Assembly (NCBI RefSeq): GCF_013488225.1
Contig: NZ_CP041241.1
Location: 1,860,001-1,924,000 of the forward strand
DNA: 64,000 nt
Reading direction: 5' to 3'
Origin: Sinorhizobium mexicanum
GTDB taxonomy: Bacteria > Pseudomonadota > Alphaproteobacteria > Rhizobiales > Rhizobiaceae
Part shown: positions 17,255 through 25,364 of the stretch, piece after piece
Layout of the letters: every line of letters begins with the position of its first letter
How positions within the stretch are numbered: the stretch's first letter is position 1
The notes under the pieces: model-generated
What the model was told of the DNA's origin: nothing
Database searches by the model: none
The model's input: the letters and a program-made list of their open reading frames with translations, nothing else
Position numbers and translations under genes: made by a program

Positions 17255-18067
17255 TCAGGCTATCAGGGAATCGGCCACTTCCAGCAGCGCTGCCCTGACG
17301 TCCGGCTCGTCGGTCAGGGGTTCTATCATGGCGGCTCGAACTGCCTGCTTGGCCGGCATGCCGGCATCGATCAGCGAAGCGCAGTAGACGAGCAGTCGGG
17401 TCGAAACGCCCTCTTCGAGATCGTGGCCCTTGAGCACTCTCAGACGCGCGGCGAGATCGACGAGCCGGGCCACCTGCGCTTCCGCGAGGCCGCTTTCCGC
17501 CGAGACGACGGCGATTTCCTGAGCCTTCGGCAGGAAATCGAACTCGATCGCGACGAAACGCTGCCGGGTGCTCGGCTTCAGGCTCTTGAGGAGATTCTGG
17601 TAGCCGGGATTGTAGGAAACGACCAGCATGAAACCGGACGGCGCCTCGAGCATCTCGCCGGTGCGCTCCAAGGGCAACATGCGGCGATCGTCGGTGAGCG
17701 GATGCAGGACGACGGCGACGTCCTTGCGCGCCTCGACGATCTCGTCGAGATAGCAGATGCCGCCCTCGCGCACTGCGCGCGTCAGCGGTCCGTCGACCCA
17801 GATGGTGTCGCCACCCTTCAGCAGATAGCGGCCGGTGAGATCCGCGGCGGCAAGATCGTCATGGCAGGAAACGGTCGAAAGCGGCAGGCCGAGTCTTGCC
17901 GCCATATGGCTGACAAAGCGCGTCTTGCCGCAGCCGGTCGGGCCTTTCAGCAAGAGCGGCAATTGCCGGACCCAGGCAGTTTCAAACAGCGCGCATTCAT
18001 TGCCGAGCGGACTGTAGTGCGGAATGTCGGCGGTTGGGAGGGTGGCGTTCGGCAGGACGAAATTCAT
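17255..18067 (-). CDS. norQ: NorQ, MoxR-type AAA+ ATPase for nitric oxide reductase activation
   Basis: A 270-residue AAA+ protein of the MoxR/CbbQ class. Walker A is GPTGCGKT (about residues 43-50), Walker B GICYLDEI, and the later RQRFVAIEFDF holds the sensor/arginine region. The family start NATLPTADIPHYSPLGNE is present; I use the ATG at 18067, which has GGAG six bases before it, not the longer frame from 18097. It acts with NorD on the NorBC enzyme. It is 75 bp downstream of norB in the same operon. Confidence 0.95.
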   Translation of the reverse strand: MNFVLPNATLPTADIPHYSPLGNECALFETAWVRQLPLLLKGPTGCGKTRFVSHMAARLGLPLSTVSCHDDLAAADLTGRYLLKGGDTIWVDGPLTRAVREGGICYLDEIVEARKDVAVVLHPLTDDRRMLPLERTGEMLEAPSGFMLVVSYNPGYQNLLKSLKPSTRQRFVAIEFDFLPKAQEIAVVSAESGLAEAQVARLVDLAARLRVLKGHDLEEGVSTRLLVYCASLIDAGMPAKQAVRAAMIEPLTDEPDVRAALLEVADSLIA

Positions 18068-18142
18068 TTTGGTCTCCGTGACAAACAGTCGAAGCAAGCG
18101 GAAAGACCGACCCCGACGTGTTGTCGGGGCCAGTCATGTAGG

Positions 18143-19489
18143 TCATTCGGCGGGCTGGATCGAAGCGCTGAGCCGTTCGCTGCGTTCCCGGCCGGGAACC
18201 AGCACGGCCCAGATGAACATCAGTGCCGAGACGAGGACGACCGCACCGGAGCCGAGGCGGATCCAGTAGAACAGCGCCAGCTGGTCCTGCACGTCCATGT
18301 AGCTTTCGCCAAGCACACGCTGCAGGTGAACCTGAAGGATGCCTGCGAAGGTGAGCGCGAAGGTCATCACCGACATGGCGGTGCACATCGCCCAGAAGCT
18401 GACGATCGAGAGCCACTGGTTGTAGGGCTGGCGGCCGCGGATTTCCGGGATCGCATAGGCCATCACCGCCAGGTTCAGCATCACATAGGCGCCGAAGAAG
18501 GCGAGGTGGCCGTGGGCCGCAGTCACCTGCGTGCCGTGGGTGTAGTAGTTCACCGAAGACAGCGTGTGCAGGAAGCCCCAAACGCCGGCGCCGAAGAAGG
18601 CCATCACCGAGCAGCCGATCGACCAGAGAAGGGCAGCGCGGTTCGGGTGCTTGCGCCCGGCCTTCCAAGTCATCACGAAGGTGAAGATCACCATGGTGAA
18701 GAACGGTGCGACTTCGAGCGTCGAGAAAAGCGAGCCGATCCACTGCCAGTAGCCGGGGGCGCCGATCCAGTAGTAGTGGTGACCGGTGCCGAGGATGCCC
18801 GAGAAGAGCGCCAGGCCGACGATGACGTAGAGCCACTTCTCGACGACCTCACGGTCGATGCCGTTGAGCTTGATCATCAGGAAGGCGAGCACCGATGCCA
18901 TGATCAGTTCCCAGACGCCTTCAACCCACAGGTGGACGACATACCACCAGTACATCTTGTCGAGCGCCAGGTTCATCGGGTTGTAGAAGGCGAACAGGAA
19001 GAAGATCGCAACGCCCCACAGGCCGAAGATCAGGATGTTGGTAACCGTCGTCTTGCGGCCTTTGAGAACGGTAAGCGTGATGTTGTAGAGGAACATCAGC
19101 GCCACCACGACAATGCCGACCTTGATCGCGAAGGGCTGCTCGAGAAACTCGCGGCCCTCGTGAATATGGAAAAGGTACCCCACCACCGCGACGGCCGCCG
19201 CGATCAGGAACAGCCAGAACTGGGCGACGGCAATCTTGGTGCTGTAAAGCTCCGTTTCCGCTTCCTCTGGCAGGAGATAATAGGTGGCGCCCATGAAGCC
19301 CATCAGCAGCCAGACGATCAGCGCATTGGTGTGCACCATGCGCACGATGTTGAACGGCAGGAGCTCGGAGAGCGTGTTGGGCAGGACGTAGATGGTGCCG
19401 GCGAGAACACCGAACAGCACCTGGGCGAGAAACAGGCCGAGTGCGCCATAAAAATAGAGCATCGCGACCTTCTGGGTCTGGTATTTCAT
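18143..19489 (-). CDS. norB: Nitric oxide reductase large subunit NorB
   Basis: A 448-residue integral membrane protein with about 12 helices that reduces two NO to N2O. Conserved histidines for the low-spin haem, haem b3 and FeB are in VHTNALIVWLLMGFMGATYY, GTGHHYYWIGAPGYWQWIGS and THGTQVTAAHGHLAFFGAY. Glutamates of the FeB region are in VEGVWELIMA. It lies 24 bp after norC and 75 bp before norQ. The enzyme accepts electrons from NorC and is expected to be controlled by the box at 20107. Confidence 0.97.
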   Translation of the reverse strand: MKYQTQKVAMLYFYGALGLFLAQVLFGVLAGTIYVLPNTLSELLPFNIVRMVHTNALIVWLLMGFMGATYYLLPEEAETELYSTKIAVAQFWLFLIAAAVAVVGYLFHIHEGREFLEQPFAIKVGIVVVALMFLYNITLTVLKGRKTTVTNILIFGLWGVAIFFLFAFYNPMNLALDKMYWWYVVHLWVEGVWELIMASVLAFLMIKLNGIDREVVEKWLYVIVGLALFSGILGTGHHYYWIGAPGYWQWIGSLFSTLEVAPFFTMVIFTFVMTWKAGRKHPNRAALLWSIGCSVMAFFGAGVWGFLHTLSSVNYYTHGTQVTAAHGHLAFFGAYVMLNLAVMAYAIPEIRGRQPYNQWLSIVSFWAMCTAMSVMTFALTFAGILQVHLQRVLGESYMDVQDQLALFYWIRLGSGAVVLVSALMFIWAVLVPGRERSERLSASIQPAE

Positions 19490-19513
19490 GGTTCTTTACT
19501 CCAATCGCAACGC

Positions 19514-19966
19514 TTAGCCGGCTTCGTTCGGTGGCCAGTTCTGGGTCTTGATGCGGCTCGTCCACTCCAGGAAGTCGGCGAGATCGTTGAGCTCCTGTTC
19601 GGTGAGGTTGAACTGCGGCATCTGCCTGCGCCCTTCGACGCCGGAGGGTTGCGCCGCCATCCAGGCCTTCAGCGTCTCGCGCGCGCCGTCCGGATCCTTG
19701 TCGCCGCCCCAGCGCTTCCAGACATTGCCGAGTTCTGGCGCGAAATAGGCGCCTTCGCCGAGAAGCGTGTGGCAGTTGATACAGGAGTTCTTTTCCCAGA
19801 CGTGCTTGCCGCGCGCGACGGAGTCCGTCAGCGTCGTCTCGTCCGTCGAGCTCGTTTTCATGTAGTAGTGGCTATGGGCGGTCAGCCCGACGAATATTGC
19901 AAAGAAGAAGAAGGACCCGCCGTAGAAGACGTTTCGGGCCCCGGTCTTGGTGAGGCGTTCTGCCAT
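19514..19966 (-). CDS. norC: Nitric oxide reductase cytochrome c subunit NorC
   Basis: A 150-residue membrane-anchored monohaem cytochrome c. One N-terminal helix (NVFYGGSFFFFAIFVGLTAH) is followed by a periplasmic domain with the haem motif CINCH and the GEGAYFAPELGNVWKRWGG block typical of NorC; QMPQF supplies the axial methionine. The ATG at 19966 is seven bases after AAAGGA; a GTG directly before it is the alternative. It is the first gene of norCBQD, with a TTG-N8-CAA box about 140 bp upstream. Confidence 0.96.
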   Translation of the reverse strand: MAERLTKTGARNVFYGGSFFFFAIFVGLTAHSHYYMKTSSTDETTLTDSVARGKHVWEKNSCINCHTLLGEGAYFAPELGNVWKRWGGDKDPDGARETLKAWMAAQPSGVEGRRQMPQFNLTEQELNDLADFLEWTSRIKTQNWPPNEAG

Positions 19967-20106
19967 CACGTGGTCCTTTCGATTTCAGATGGCCGCGAAA
20001 GCGTGGCCGGCTTGATCTGATCCCCTCCCCGTTTGGCGCCGCCTGTGGCGGAGCCGACGAATGTCCGGGGCACGATCCATGTCTATGGATTTCCCGCGCG
20101 CGTTCT

Positions 20107-20120
20107 TTGCGTTTCGGCAA
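20107..20120. promoter_or_regulatory. NnrR-type box upstream of norCBQD
   Basis: TTGCG-TTTC-GGCAA in the 169-bp gap between norF and norC. It is nearly identical to the nnrS box at 6755 (TTGCG-ATTT-GGCAA). Confidence 0.7.
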
Positions 20121-20135
20121 ACAAGGAGAGCGGTT

Positions 20136-20414
20136 TCAAACGGATGGCATGCTGGTGGCAAACAGCTTCGCCGCTGCCACCAGCGCAAGGATCAGCGGCC
20201 AGACGAGAAGCCCGCGCCGCATCGCGGCCGGACCGGAGCGCAGGCCCATGAAATCCAGGATGATCAGTCTGGACTTGATGAGTGCCAGGACGAGAACGGC
20301 GGAAACGACGACAGGGGCACGGCCTTGAAAGGCGACGGCCAACATGCCCGAAAGCACGATGGCAACGAGCACGATCCAGGTTCGAGCGAGTTGGTTTCGA
20401 TTGCGGTCCGTCAT
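20136..20414 (-). CDS. norF: NorF, small membrane protein of the nor cluster
   Basis: A 92-residue protein with three hydrophobic segments (TWIVLVAIVLSGMLAVAFQG, VVVSAVLVLALIKSRLIILD, LLVWPLILALVAAAKLFA). The central IKSRLIILDFMGLR resembles the K-x-x-x-I-x-x-x-F-M-x-L-R element of cytochrome oxidase subunit IV-like proteins and NorF. It starts five bases after norE ends. NorE and NorF are accessory to Nor maturation or stability in Paracoccus; the exact function is unsettled. Confidence 0.8.
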   Translation of the reverse strand: MTDRNRNQLARTWIVLVAIVLSGMLAVAFQGRAPVVVSAVLVLALIKSRLIILDFMGLRSGPAAMRRGLLVWPLILALVAAAKLFATSMPSV

Positions 20415-20418
20415 GACG

Positions 20419-20976
20419 TCATACCAGATAGATGATCGGAAACATCACGATCCAGATGAGATCGATGACGTGCCAGAGGGTTGTTATCAGGGTTACGTTG
20501 CCGGGCGTCGGGCGCCAGACTACGAGAAGCAGGATCAGGCCGCCGAACACCACATGCAGCAGGTGGAAGCCGGTGATCAGGAAATAGAGCTCGAAGAAGG
20601 CCCCGAACCGGGCAAGGTCGCCGCTTGCCAGTTCACCGCTATATTCCGTGAGCTTGATCGCGACGAAGACGAAGCCGAGCAGGGCAGCCAGGACGAGGGC
20701 ACGCCGGCGCCCGCCGGGTAGAGCGAATTTGCGCGCGGCGAGCGCAGCCTGCCACCCGCTCGTCAAAAGCACCAGCGTGTTGATGCCCGCGAGCAAGGGG
20801 TTGAGTTCGTTTCGCCCGGCAGCAAAAGCGTCGGCCTGCAGGAAACCGGTGACGAGGAAGGCCACGAGCAGAATGCCGAAGGCCGCGAGTTCGCTCCAGA
20901 CCAGAATCCAGAGCAGAAGCTCATCTGCGGGCGCTTCCTCTCCCGCTTCGATATCAGATGTTACCCGTGCATCCAT
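20419..20976 (-). CDS. norE: NorE, cytochrome oxidase subunit III-like protein
   Basis: A 185-residue protein with five predicted membrane helices of the cytochrome c oxidase subunit III family (WSELAAFGILLVAFLVTGFL, ELYFLITGFHLLHVVFGGLI, WHVIDLIWIVMFPIIYLV). NorE is associated with Nor activity but is not part of the core enzyme. I use the ATG at 20976 (MDARVT), which has GGGAGAGG upstream; a longer frame from 21009 has no such site. It forms a norEF unit ahead of norCBQD with its own box at 21036. Confidence 0.9.
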   Translation of the reverse strand: MDARVTSDIEAGEEAPADELLLWILVWSELAAFGILLVAFLVTGFLQADAFAAGRNELNPLLAGINTLVLLTSGWQAALAARKFALPGGRRRALVLAALLGFVFVAIKLTEYSGELASGDLARFGAFFELYFLITGFHLLHVVFGGLILLLVVWRPTPGNVTLITTLWHVIDLIWIVMFPIIYLV

Positions 20977-21035
20977 GCCGCCTCTCCCTTGATCGGAAAC
21001 GATCGGCACTTAGGCGGGCCGGCAAAGCGATGTCT

Positions 21036-21049
21036 TTGACATTTCGCAA
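21036..21049. promoter_or_regulatory. NnrR/FNR-type box upstream of norEF
   Basis: TTGAC-ATTT-CGCAA, centred about 66 bp upstream of the norE ATG, so the norEF and norCBQD units each have a box. Confidence 0.65.
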
Positions 21050-21090
21050 GGAAGCATGACCAAAAACCGGATATCGGCGAGGGCAACTAA

Positions 21091-21203
21091 GAGCGGGATG
21101 AGGGCAAGTGGCGCGGTTTTCCGCCCGCGTCCCGCGTCTCAACTTATTGGAATCGATCACGTTTATGATTTTGTGCCGATTCGACCCAAAATCATCGTGA
21201 TCC
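21091..21203. repeat. RIME-like intergenic repeat (family B)
   Basis: Starts GAGCGGGATG, passes through a GCGGTTTTCCGCCCG palindrome and ends with a long imperfect stem GATCACGTTTATGATTTTG ... CAAAATCATCGTGATC. The same order of modules occurs at 28090, and the terminal stem also at 51270. It matches the general description of Rhizobium-specific intergenic mosaic elements. It ends 13 bases before the small gene at 21216. Confidence 0.7.
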
Positions 21204-21215
21204 AGGAGTTCTTCG

Positions 21216-21371
21216 ATGACAGACGCACAGATCGGCCTTTCGGTCGCTACCCCCATCATCATCGTTTTCGCCCTCGTCCTGCACCGCATGGGCGTGCTGC
21301 AGCGCACCGGCACGGTCTCGGCCGTCCTGTTCTCGATCGCGATTGCCGTGGTGCTGTTTCTCGACCGCTAG
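21216..21371 (+). CDS. 51-residue membrane peptide between nor and nnrU genes
   Basis: A short frame with an excellent AGGAG seven bases before ATG. The product has two hydrophobic stretches separated by a basic turn: GLSVATPIIIVFALVLHRMG then VSAVLFSIAIAVVLFLDR, so it should be a hairpin or single-span inner-membrane peptide. I do not recognise a named family. It starts the rightward group with the hemerythrin gene and nnrU, so a link to NO metabolism is plausible, as with other small subunits of respiratory complexes. Support: ribosome-binding site, hydrophobic pattern, and codon use like neighbouring genes. Confidence 0.6.
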   Translation: MTDAQIGLSVATPIIIVFALVLHRMGVLQRTGTVSAVLFSIAIAVVLFLDR

Positions 21372-21517
21372 AAATCCAGGGTGCCGCGGTTTTCCGTCCG
21401 GAGTAGCGTCGCGTCGATCGGACTTGCGATATGTCAAAGAAGCGAGCCGGCTCGACGGCTAGACGATTGCACCAGGATAAATCGACTGGAGCCCGGCTGA
21501 TGGCTGGAAGAGAGACA

Positions 21518-21952
21518 ATGCAACGAAGCCGCATGCTGGAAACCGGCTATGACGCGCTGTTGGAATTATGTGATCGGCTGGAGGCAATCGCCGACGCCTT
21601 GCCGAACGCAATCGATGTGACGCGCTACGATGAGATCGCGAACACGCTGGTACCGACGCTTGGCAGCCTGCACGAACTGGAGGAACAAGTCCTCTTTCGG
21701 CAACTTCGCTTGCAACCGGACGGTCGCAACGTCACGACGCTGATCGAGCGTCTTCGCGCGGAGCACGCACATGATGAGAAAGCCGCGGCGGATGTCGCCG
21801 AGGTCCTGCGCGAGCTGCTTCACGGTCGCTGCCGGCTAAGCTGGGACGCGATCGGCTATATGCTGCGTGCCCTCTTCGAGAGCCTTCGCCGCCATGTCGC
21901 GACCGAGCGCCTGCTGCTTGTCGAGAGCCGCCGGGGTGCCTGTCATGCGTGA
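21518..21952 (+). CDS. Hemerythrin-like (HHE) domain protein
   Basis: A 144-residue all-helical protein. The non-haem di-iron ligands are visible: LGSLHELEEQVLF (His, Glu), RAEHAHDEKAA (two His and Glu) and LRRHVATERLLLVE (His, Glu). Cytoplasmic hemerythrins of this type near nnr/nor genes bind NO or oxygen or help repair iron-sulfur clusters; the precise role is open. The ATG at 21518 (MQRSRML) has GGAAGAGAG before it; earlier in-frame ATGs look weaker. It overlaps nnrU by eight bases, so the two are translated together. Confidence 0.8.
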   Translation: MQRSRMLETGYDALLELCDRLEAIADALPNAIDVTRYDEIANTLVPTLGSLHELEEQVLFRQLRLQPDGRNVTTLIERLRAEHAHDEKAAADVAEVLRELLHGRCRLSWDAIGYMLRALFESLRRHVATERLLLVESRRGACHA

Positions 21953-22637
21953 ATTTTTGCTGGCCTTCGCTGTCTTTCTCGCGCTGCACATGGTGCCCGC
22001 CATGCCGAAGCTTCGCGAGCGACTCATTCAGCGGCTGGGCCGAAAAAGTTATTTCGCCGGCTACTCGCTGCTGTCGACCCTAGCGCTCGTCTGGGTCTTC
22101 CACGCGGCGCTGACACTTGATTTCATACCGCTCTGGGACCCGGCACCATGGCAGGCCTGGGTGACGTTCGTACTCGCACCGCTTGGTATTTTCCTCGTTC
22201 TTGCGGGCCTCTTCAGCGAGAACCCGCTTTCCGTCTCGATCTTTCAGGGTATCGGACGGATGGGGGCGATCGTCGGCATCACGCGCCACCCGGTGCTCTG
22301 GGGGTTCCTCCTCTGGGCAGCGGGACACGTCGTGCCGAACGGCGATGTTCGCTCGCTCGTGCTCTTTGGCGGTTTCGCGCTCTTTGCCGCGAGCGGTTTC
22401 CTGATGGTTGAGCGGCGCGCACGCCGTCGCCTGGGCGACAAGTGGCCAAGCGCTGCCGCCGGCACGTCGATCTGGCCCTTCGCCGCGATCCTCAGTGGCC
22501 GCGCCCGCTTCCGTCTCGATCCGGTCCTGGTGCTGTCGGCCTTCGCCACGGCCGCAATCACGCTCTGGCTGCTTGCGGGCGGCCACTACGCCCTCTTCGG
22601 CGCCGATCCGCTGCTGCAAGCCTTTCCGATTTATTGA
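21945..22637 (+). CDS. nnrU: NnrU family membrane protein
   Basis: A 230-residue protein with about six membrane helices. It has the NnrU start FAVFLALHMVPAMPKLRERL, the RKSYFAGYSLLSTLALVW block and a central GITRHPVLWGFLLWAAGHVVPNGD motif typical of isoprenylcysteine-methyltransferase-like membrane proteins. NnrU belongs to the NnrR regulon in Rhodobacter and was reported to be needed for nitric oxide metabolism there; its biochemistry is unknown. The ATG at 21945 lies inside the end of the hemerythrin gene. It is convergent with ubiX. Confidence 0.88.
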   Translation: MREFLLAFAVFLALHMVPAMPKLRERLIQRLGRKSYFAGYSLLSTLALVWVFHAALTLDFIPLWDPAPWQAWVTFVLAPLGIFLVLAGLFSENPLSVSIFQGIGRMGAIVGITRHPVLWGFLLWAAGHVVPNGDVRSLVLFGGFALFAASGFLMVERRARRRLGDKWPSAAAGTSIWPFAAILSGRARFRLDPVLVLSAFATAAITLWLLAGGHYALFGADPLLQAFPIY

Positions 22638-22668
22638 ACCTGCCACCCGGACGTTCGCCCGGCCGGCT

Positions 22669-23244
22669 TTATCCCTGCCAAGCTTCCGCGAGCGGCGCGA
22701 TCGGCAGCGCCAGAAGATCTATGGCTCGCGCGGCGAGATGATCGACGATTGCCTCGACGCTTGCCGGCCGGTGATAGAATCCCGGCACCGGCGGCATGAC
22801 GATCGCACCCATTTCAGTGACGGCGCACATGTTGCGCAGGTGCCCGAGGTGGAGCGGCGTCTCGCGCGTCATCAGCACCAGCCGTCGGCGTTCCTTCAGA
22901 TGTACGTCGGCGGCGCGGACGAGGAGATTGTCGGCAAGTCCATTGGCGATCGCCGCCAGCGTGCGCATCGAGCAGGGTGAGACGATCATGCCGGCGGTCG
23001 GAAAAGACCCGCTGGCGATCGCCGCGCCGATGTTGTCGTGATCGTAGACTCGATCGGCCTTTTCGAGCATTCGCAACAGCGCGTCCGGCCCCACCTCGTG
23101 GCTCAATGTCCGGTGTGCCGCCGGCGACATGACCAAATGCGTCTCGACCCCGTCGATCCGCGCAAGTCGTTCGGCGATGCGCAACGGGATGGCTGCTCCC
23201 GAAGCGCCGGTCACGCCGACGACTATCCTCAATCTTCCCGTCAT
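22669..23244 (-). CDS. ubiX: Flavin prenyltransferase UbiX
   Basis: A 191-residue flavoprotein that makes the prenylated FMN cofactor for UbiD. It shows the GVTGASGA flavin-binding start (residues 10-17), the SMRTLAAIANGLADNLLVRAAD block and the LVLMTRETPLHLGHLRNM motif of the UbiX/Pad1 family. The ATG at 23244 overlaps the TGA of ubiD (ATGA), so the pair is coupled. It supports the decarboxylation step of ubiquinone synthesis. Confidence 0.95.
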   Translation of the reverse strand: MTGRLRIVVGVTGASGAAIPLRIAERLARIDGVETHLVMSPAAHRTLSHEVGPDALLRMLEKADRVYDHDNIGAAIASGSFPTAGMIVSPCSMRTLAAIANGLADNLLVRAADVHLKERRRLVLMTRETPLHLGHLRNMCAVTEMGAIVMPPVPGFYHRPASVEAIVDHLAARAIDLLALPIAPLAEAWQG

Positions 23245-24749
23245 TGGCGGTCTCCCAGACCCAGCTCGGCCCACATCCGGTCCACATCGGCCTTCACCTC
23301 CGGCGACATGTCGAGCACCTTCCCCCACTCGCGGTCGGTCTCCGCACCGATCTTGGTGGTCGCATCGAGCCCGAGCTTGCCACCGAGACCGGAGCGCGGC
23401 GAGGCGAAGTCTAGATAGTCGATCGGCGTGTCGGCGACGATCGTCACGTCACGGCTTGCGTCGAAGCGCGTGGAAAGCGCCCAGACGACATCCGGCCAGC
23501 TGCGCACATTGATGTCGGGATCGACGACGATGATGAGCTTCACGTAGCTGAACTGCGGCAGCATCGACCAGAGTCCCATCATCAACCGCTTCGCCTGGCC
23601 CGGATAACGCTTGTCGATCGCCACGACCATTGCCCGATAGGAGCAGGCCTCAGGCGGCAGCCACAGATCGACGATTTCCGGAAACTGCTTCTTCACCAGC
23701 GGCACGAACAGCACGTTCATCGCTTCGCCAAGACGCGACGGTTCATCGGGCGGCCGGCCGGTATAGGTGGAAAGATAGATCGGATTTCGGCGCATCGTGA
23801 TCGCCGAAAGCGTCATTACCGGGAAGCGGTCGACGGAGTTGTAATAGCCGGTATGATCGCCGTAGGGCCCTTCGTCCGCCGTCTCGACGGCGGACACGGT
23901 GCCTTCGAGCACGATTTCCGCGTTTGCCGGCACCGGAAGCGGCACCGTCCGGCCTGCAGCCAACGGCGTTCGGCGCCGGCGAATGAGTCCTGAAAAATTG
24001 AGTTCGCTCAATCCGTCCGGCAACGGCATCACCGAGGCAAGGATGGTGGCCGGATCCGCACCGACCGCAACCGCGACCGGCATGTCCCGGCCCTGTCGCT
24101 GCCAAAGGCGGTGATGGCGTGCGCCGCCGCGGTGAGCGAGCCAGCGGACGATCGCGCGGTCTTTGCCCAGAACCTGCATGCGGTAGATGCCGACATTGAT
24201 GTCCGTCGGATCGTCCGGCGCCATGGTGATGACGAGCGGCCAGGTGATGAGCGGCGCCGGCTCGCCCGGCCAGCACCACTGGATCGGCAGGTTCGCAAGA
24301 TCGAGCTCCGGACCGCTCCAGACGATCTCCTGGCACGGCGCTCGGCTATGATGCTTCGGCCGCATCGAGAGCGCGGAGCGCAGCAACGGCAGCTTCTCCC
24401 AGGCATCGCGCAGCGATCCCGGCGCACGGGGATCACGCAGCTCCGCGAGTTCCTGGGCAAGGAAGGGTAATCCGCCCGGCGCCAGACCGAAGCCGCGCTC
24501 GATCCGCGCTTGCGCGCCAAACAGGTTGGCGAGCAGCGGAATTGCGTGCACGCGGCCGGAAGCATCGACCGGCTTTTCGAACAGGAGCGCTGGTCCGCCC
24601 GATGCAAGGACGCGCCTGTGGATTTCGGTCACTTCATGGACGAGCGAGACCGGCCGCGAAATCCGCTTGAGCTCGCCGGCGCGCTCCAGCGCCAAAGCAA
24701 AATCCTGAAGCGAGGCGAAGTGCTCTGCGAGACGGAAGTGTTTGTTCAT
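23241..24749 (-). CDS. ubiD: UbiD family decarboxylase (3-octaprenyl-4-hydroxybenzoate carboxy-lyase)
   Basis: A 502-residue prenyl-FMN-dependent decarboxylase, the usual UbiD length. Family blocks include NVGIYRMQVLGKDRAIVRWL, the EIVLEGTVSAVETADEGPYG stretch with the catalytic glutamate region (GPYGDHTGYY), and the SYVKLIIVVDPDINVRSWPD segment. It decarboxylates 3-polyprenyl-4-hydroxybenzoate in ubiquinone synthesis. Start is the ATG at 24749, after AGAGG. It is divergent from ubiTUV with an FNR-type box in the 108-bp gap, so this copy may serve anaerobic growth. Confidence 0.93.
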   Translation of the reverse strand: MNKHFRLAEHFASLQDFALALERAGELKRISRPVSLVHEVTEIHRRVLASGGPALLFEKPVDASGRVHAIPLLANLFGAQARIERGFGLAPGGLPFLAQELAELRDPRAPGSLRDAWEKLPLLRSALSMRPKHHSRAPCQEIVWSGPELDLANLPIQWCWPGEPAPLITWPLVITMAPDDPTDINVGIYRMQVLGKDRAIVRWLAHRGGARHHRLWQRQGRDMPVAVAVGADPATILASVMPLPDGLSELNFSGLIRRRRTPLAAGRTVPLPVPANAEIVLEGTVSAVETADEGPYGDHTGYYNSVDRFPVMTLSAITMRRNPIYLSTYTGRPPDEPSRLGEAMNVLFVPLVKKQFPEIVDLWLPPEACSYRAMVVAIDKRYPGQAKRLMMGLWSMLPQFSYVKLIIVVDPDINVRSWPDVVWALSTRFDASRDVTIVADTPIDYLDFASPRSGLGGKLGLDATTKIGAETDREWGKVLDMSPEVKADVDRMWAELGLGDRQ

Positions 24750-24783
24750 GCCGCCTCTTTGTGCCGGTGATTTCCGCCTGTCT

Positions 24784-24797
24784 TTGATGTGGGACAA
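24784..24797. promoter_or_regulatory. FNR/FixK-type box between ubiD and ubiT
   Basis: TTGAT-GTGG-GACAA. The left half is the canonical FNR/FixK half-site TTGAT, different from the TTGCG halves at nir/nor. It lies 60-74 bp upstream of ubiT and 35 bp upstream of ubiD, so oxygen-level control (FixK/FNR) is more likely than NO control. Confidence 0.6.
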
Positions 24798-24857
24798 ACA
24801 CGGGCGACGGCAGCCGGCTAACATCGGGAGAACGTTCACACAGTTCGCAGGCCCCTC

Positions 24858-25364
24858 ATGACCGTTCCCACAGCGATGGCCGTTCCGCTCCGGCTCATCC
24901 CCATTCCCGCCATTGAGCGGGCGACAAGGCTCGTCTTCTCCCACGTCATGGCGCGCCATCCCGGCCTTTTCGATCGCCTCGGCGAACACGCGGCCAAGCG
25001 GTATGGCTTCATTCCGTCCGACCTGCCGGTCGGTTTCCTGGTCGAGCCTGCCAAGAACCGTATATCCGTACACCGCAAGCCCAATGTGCCGGTGACCGAT
25101 GCTTCCGTCACGGGCGGCTTCGTCCTTCTCCTCGGCCTGCTCGAAGGCCGGCTCGACGGTGACGCCGTTTTCTTCTCGCGTGACCTGACGGTAACCGGCG
25201 ACATGGAAGCGATGCTGGCGCTGCGCAATGCGCTCGACGACTGCAACATCGACCTGCCCTCCGACATCGGCAGCCTCGCAGGCCCCTTCGCACCGCTGAT
25301 CCGGCGGGCCGCAGCTGAGATCAGAAGCCGCGTCCTGCCCAGGGAGGCCGGCCAATGGAACTGA
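24858..25364 (+). CDS. ubiT: UbiT, SCP2-domain accessory factor for oxygen-independent ubiquinone synthesis
   Basis: A 168-residue SCP2 (sterol carrier)-domain protein, a lipid-binding fold: DLPVGFLVEPAKNRISV, then GGFVLLLGLLEGRLDGDAVFFSRDL and TGDMEAMLALRNALDDCNID. It is homologous to E. coli YhbT, now UbiT, which binds ubiquinone intermediates and scaffolds the anaerobic pathway. It overlaps ubiU by ten bases. ATGs at 24858 and 24876 are both possible starts. Confidence 0.92.
   Translation: MTVPTAMAVPLRLIPIPAIERATRLVFSHVMARHPGLFDRLGEHAAKRYGFIPSDLPVGFLVEPAKNRISVHRKPNVPVTDASVTGGFVLLLGLLEGRLDGDAVFFSRDLTVTGDMEAMLALRNALDDCNIDLPSDIGSLAGPFAPLIRRAAAEIRSRVLPREAGQWN

Noticed and set aside
17174..20020. 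948-codon plus-strand frame opposite norQ-norB-norC
   Set aside because: Low-complexity charged translation (many His, Asp, Glu, Arg); the opposite strand encodes three recognised nor genes.
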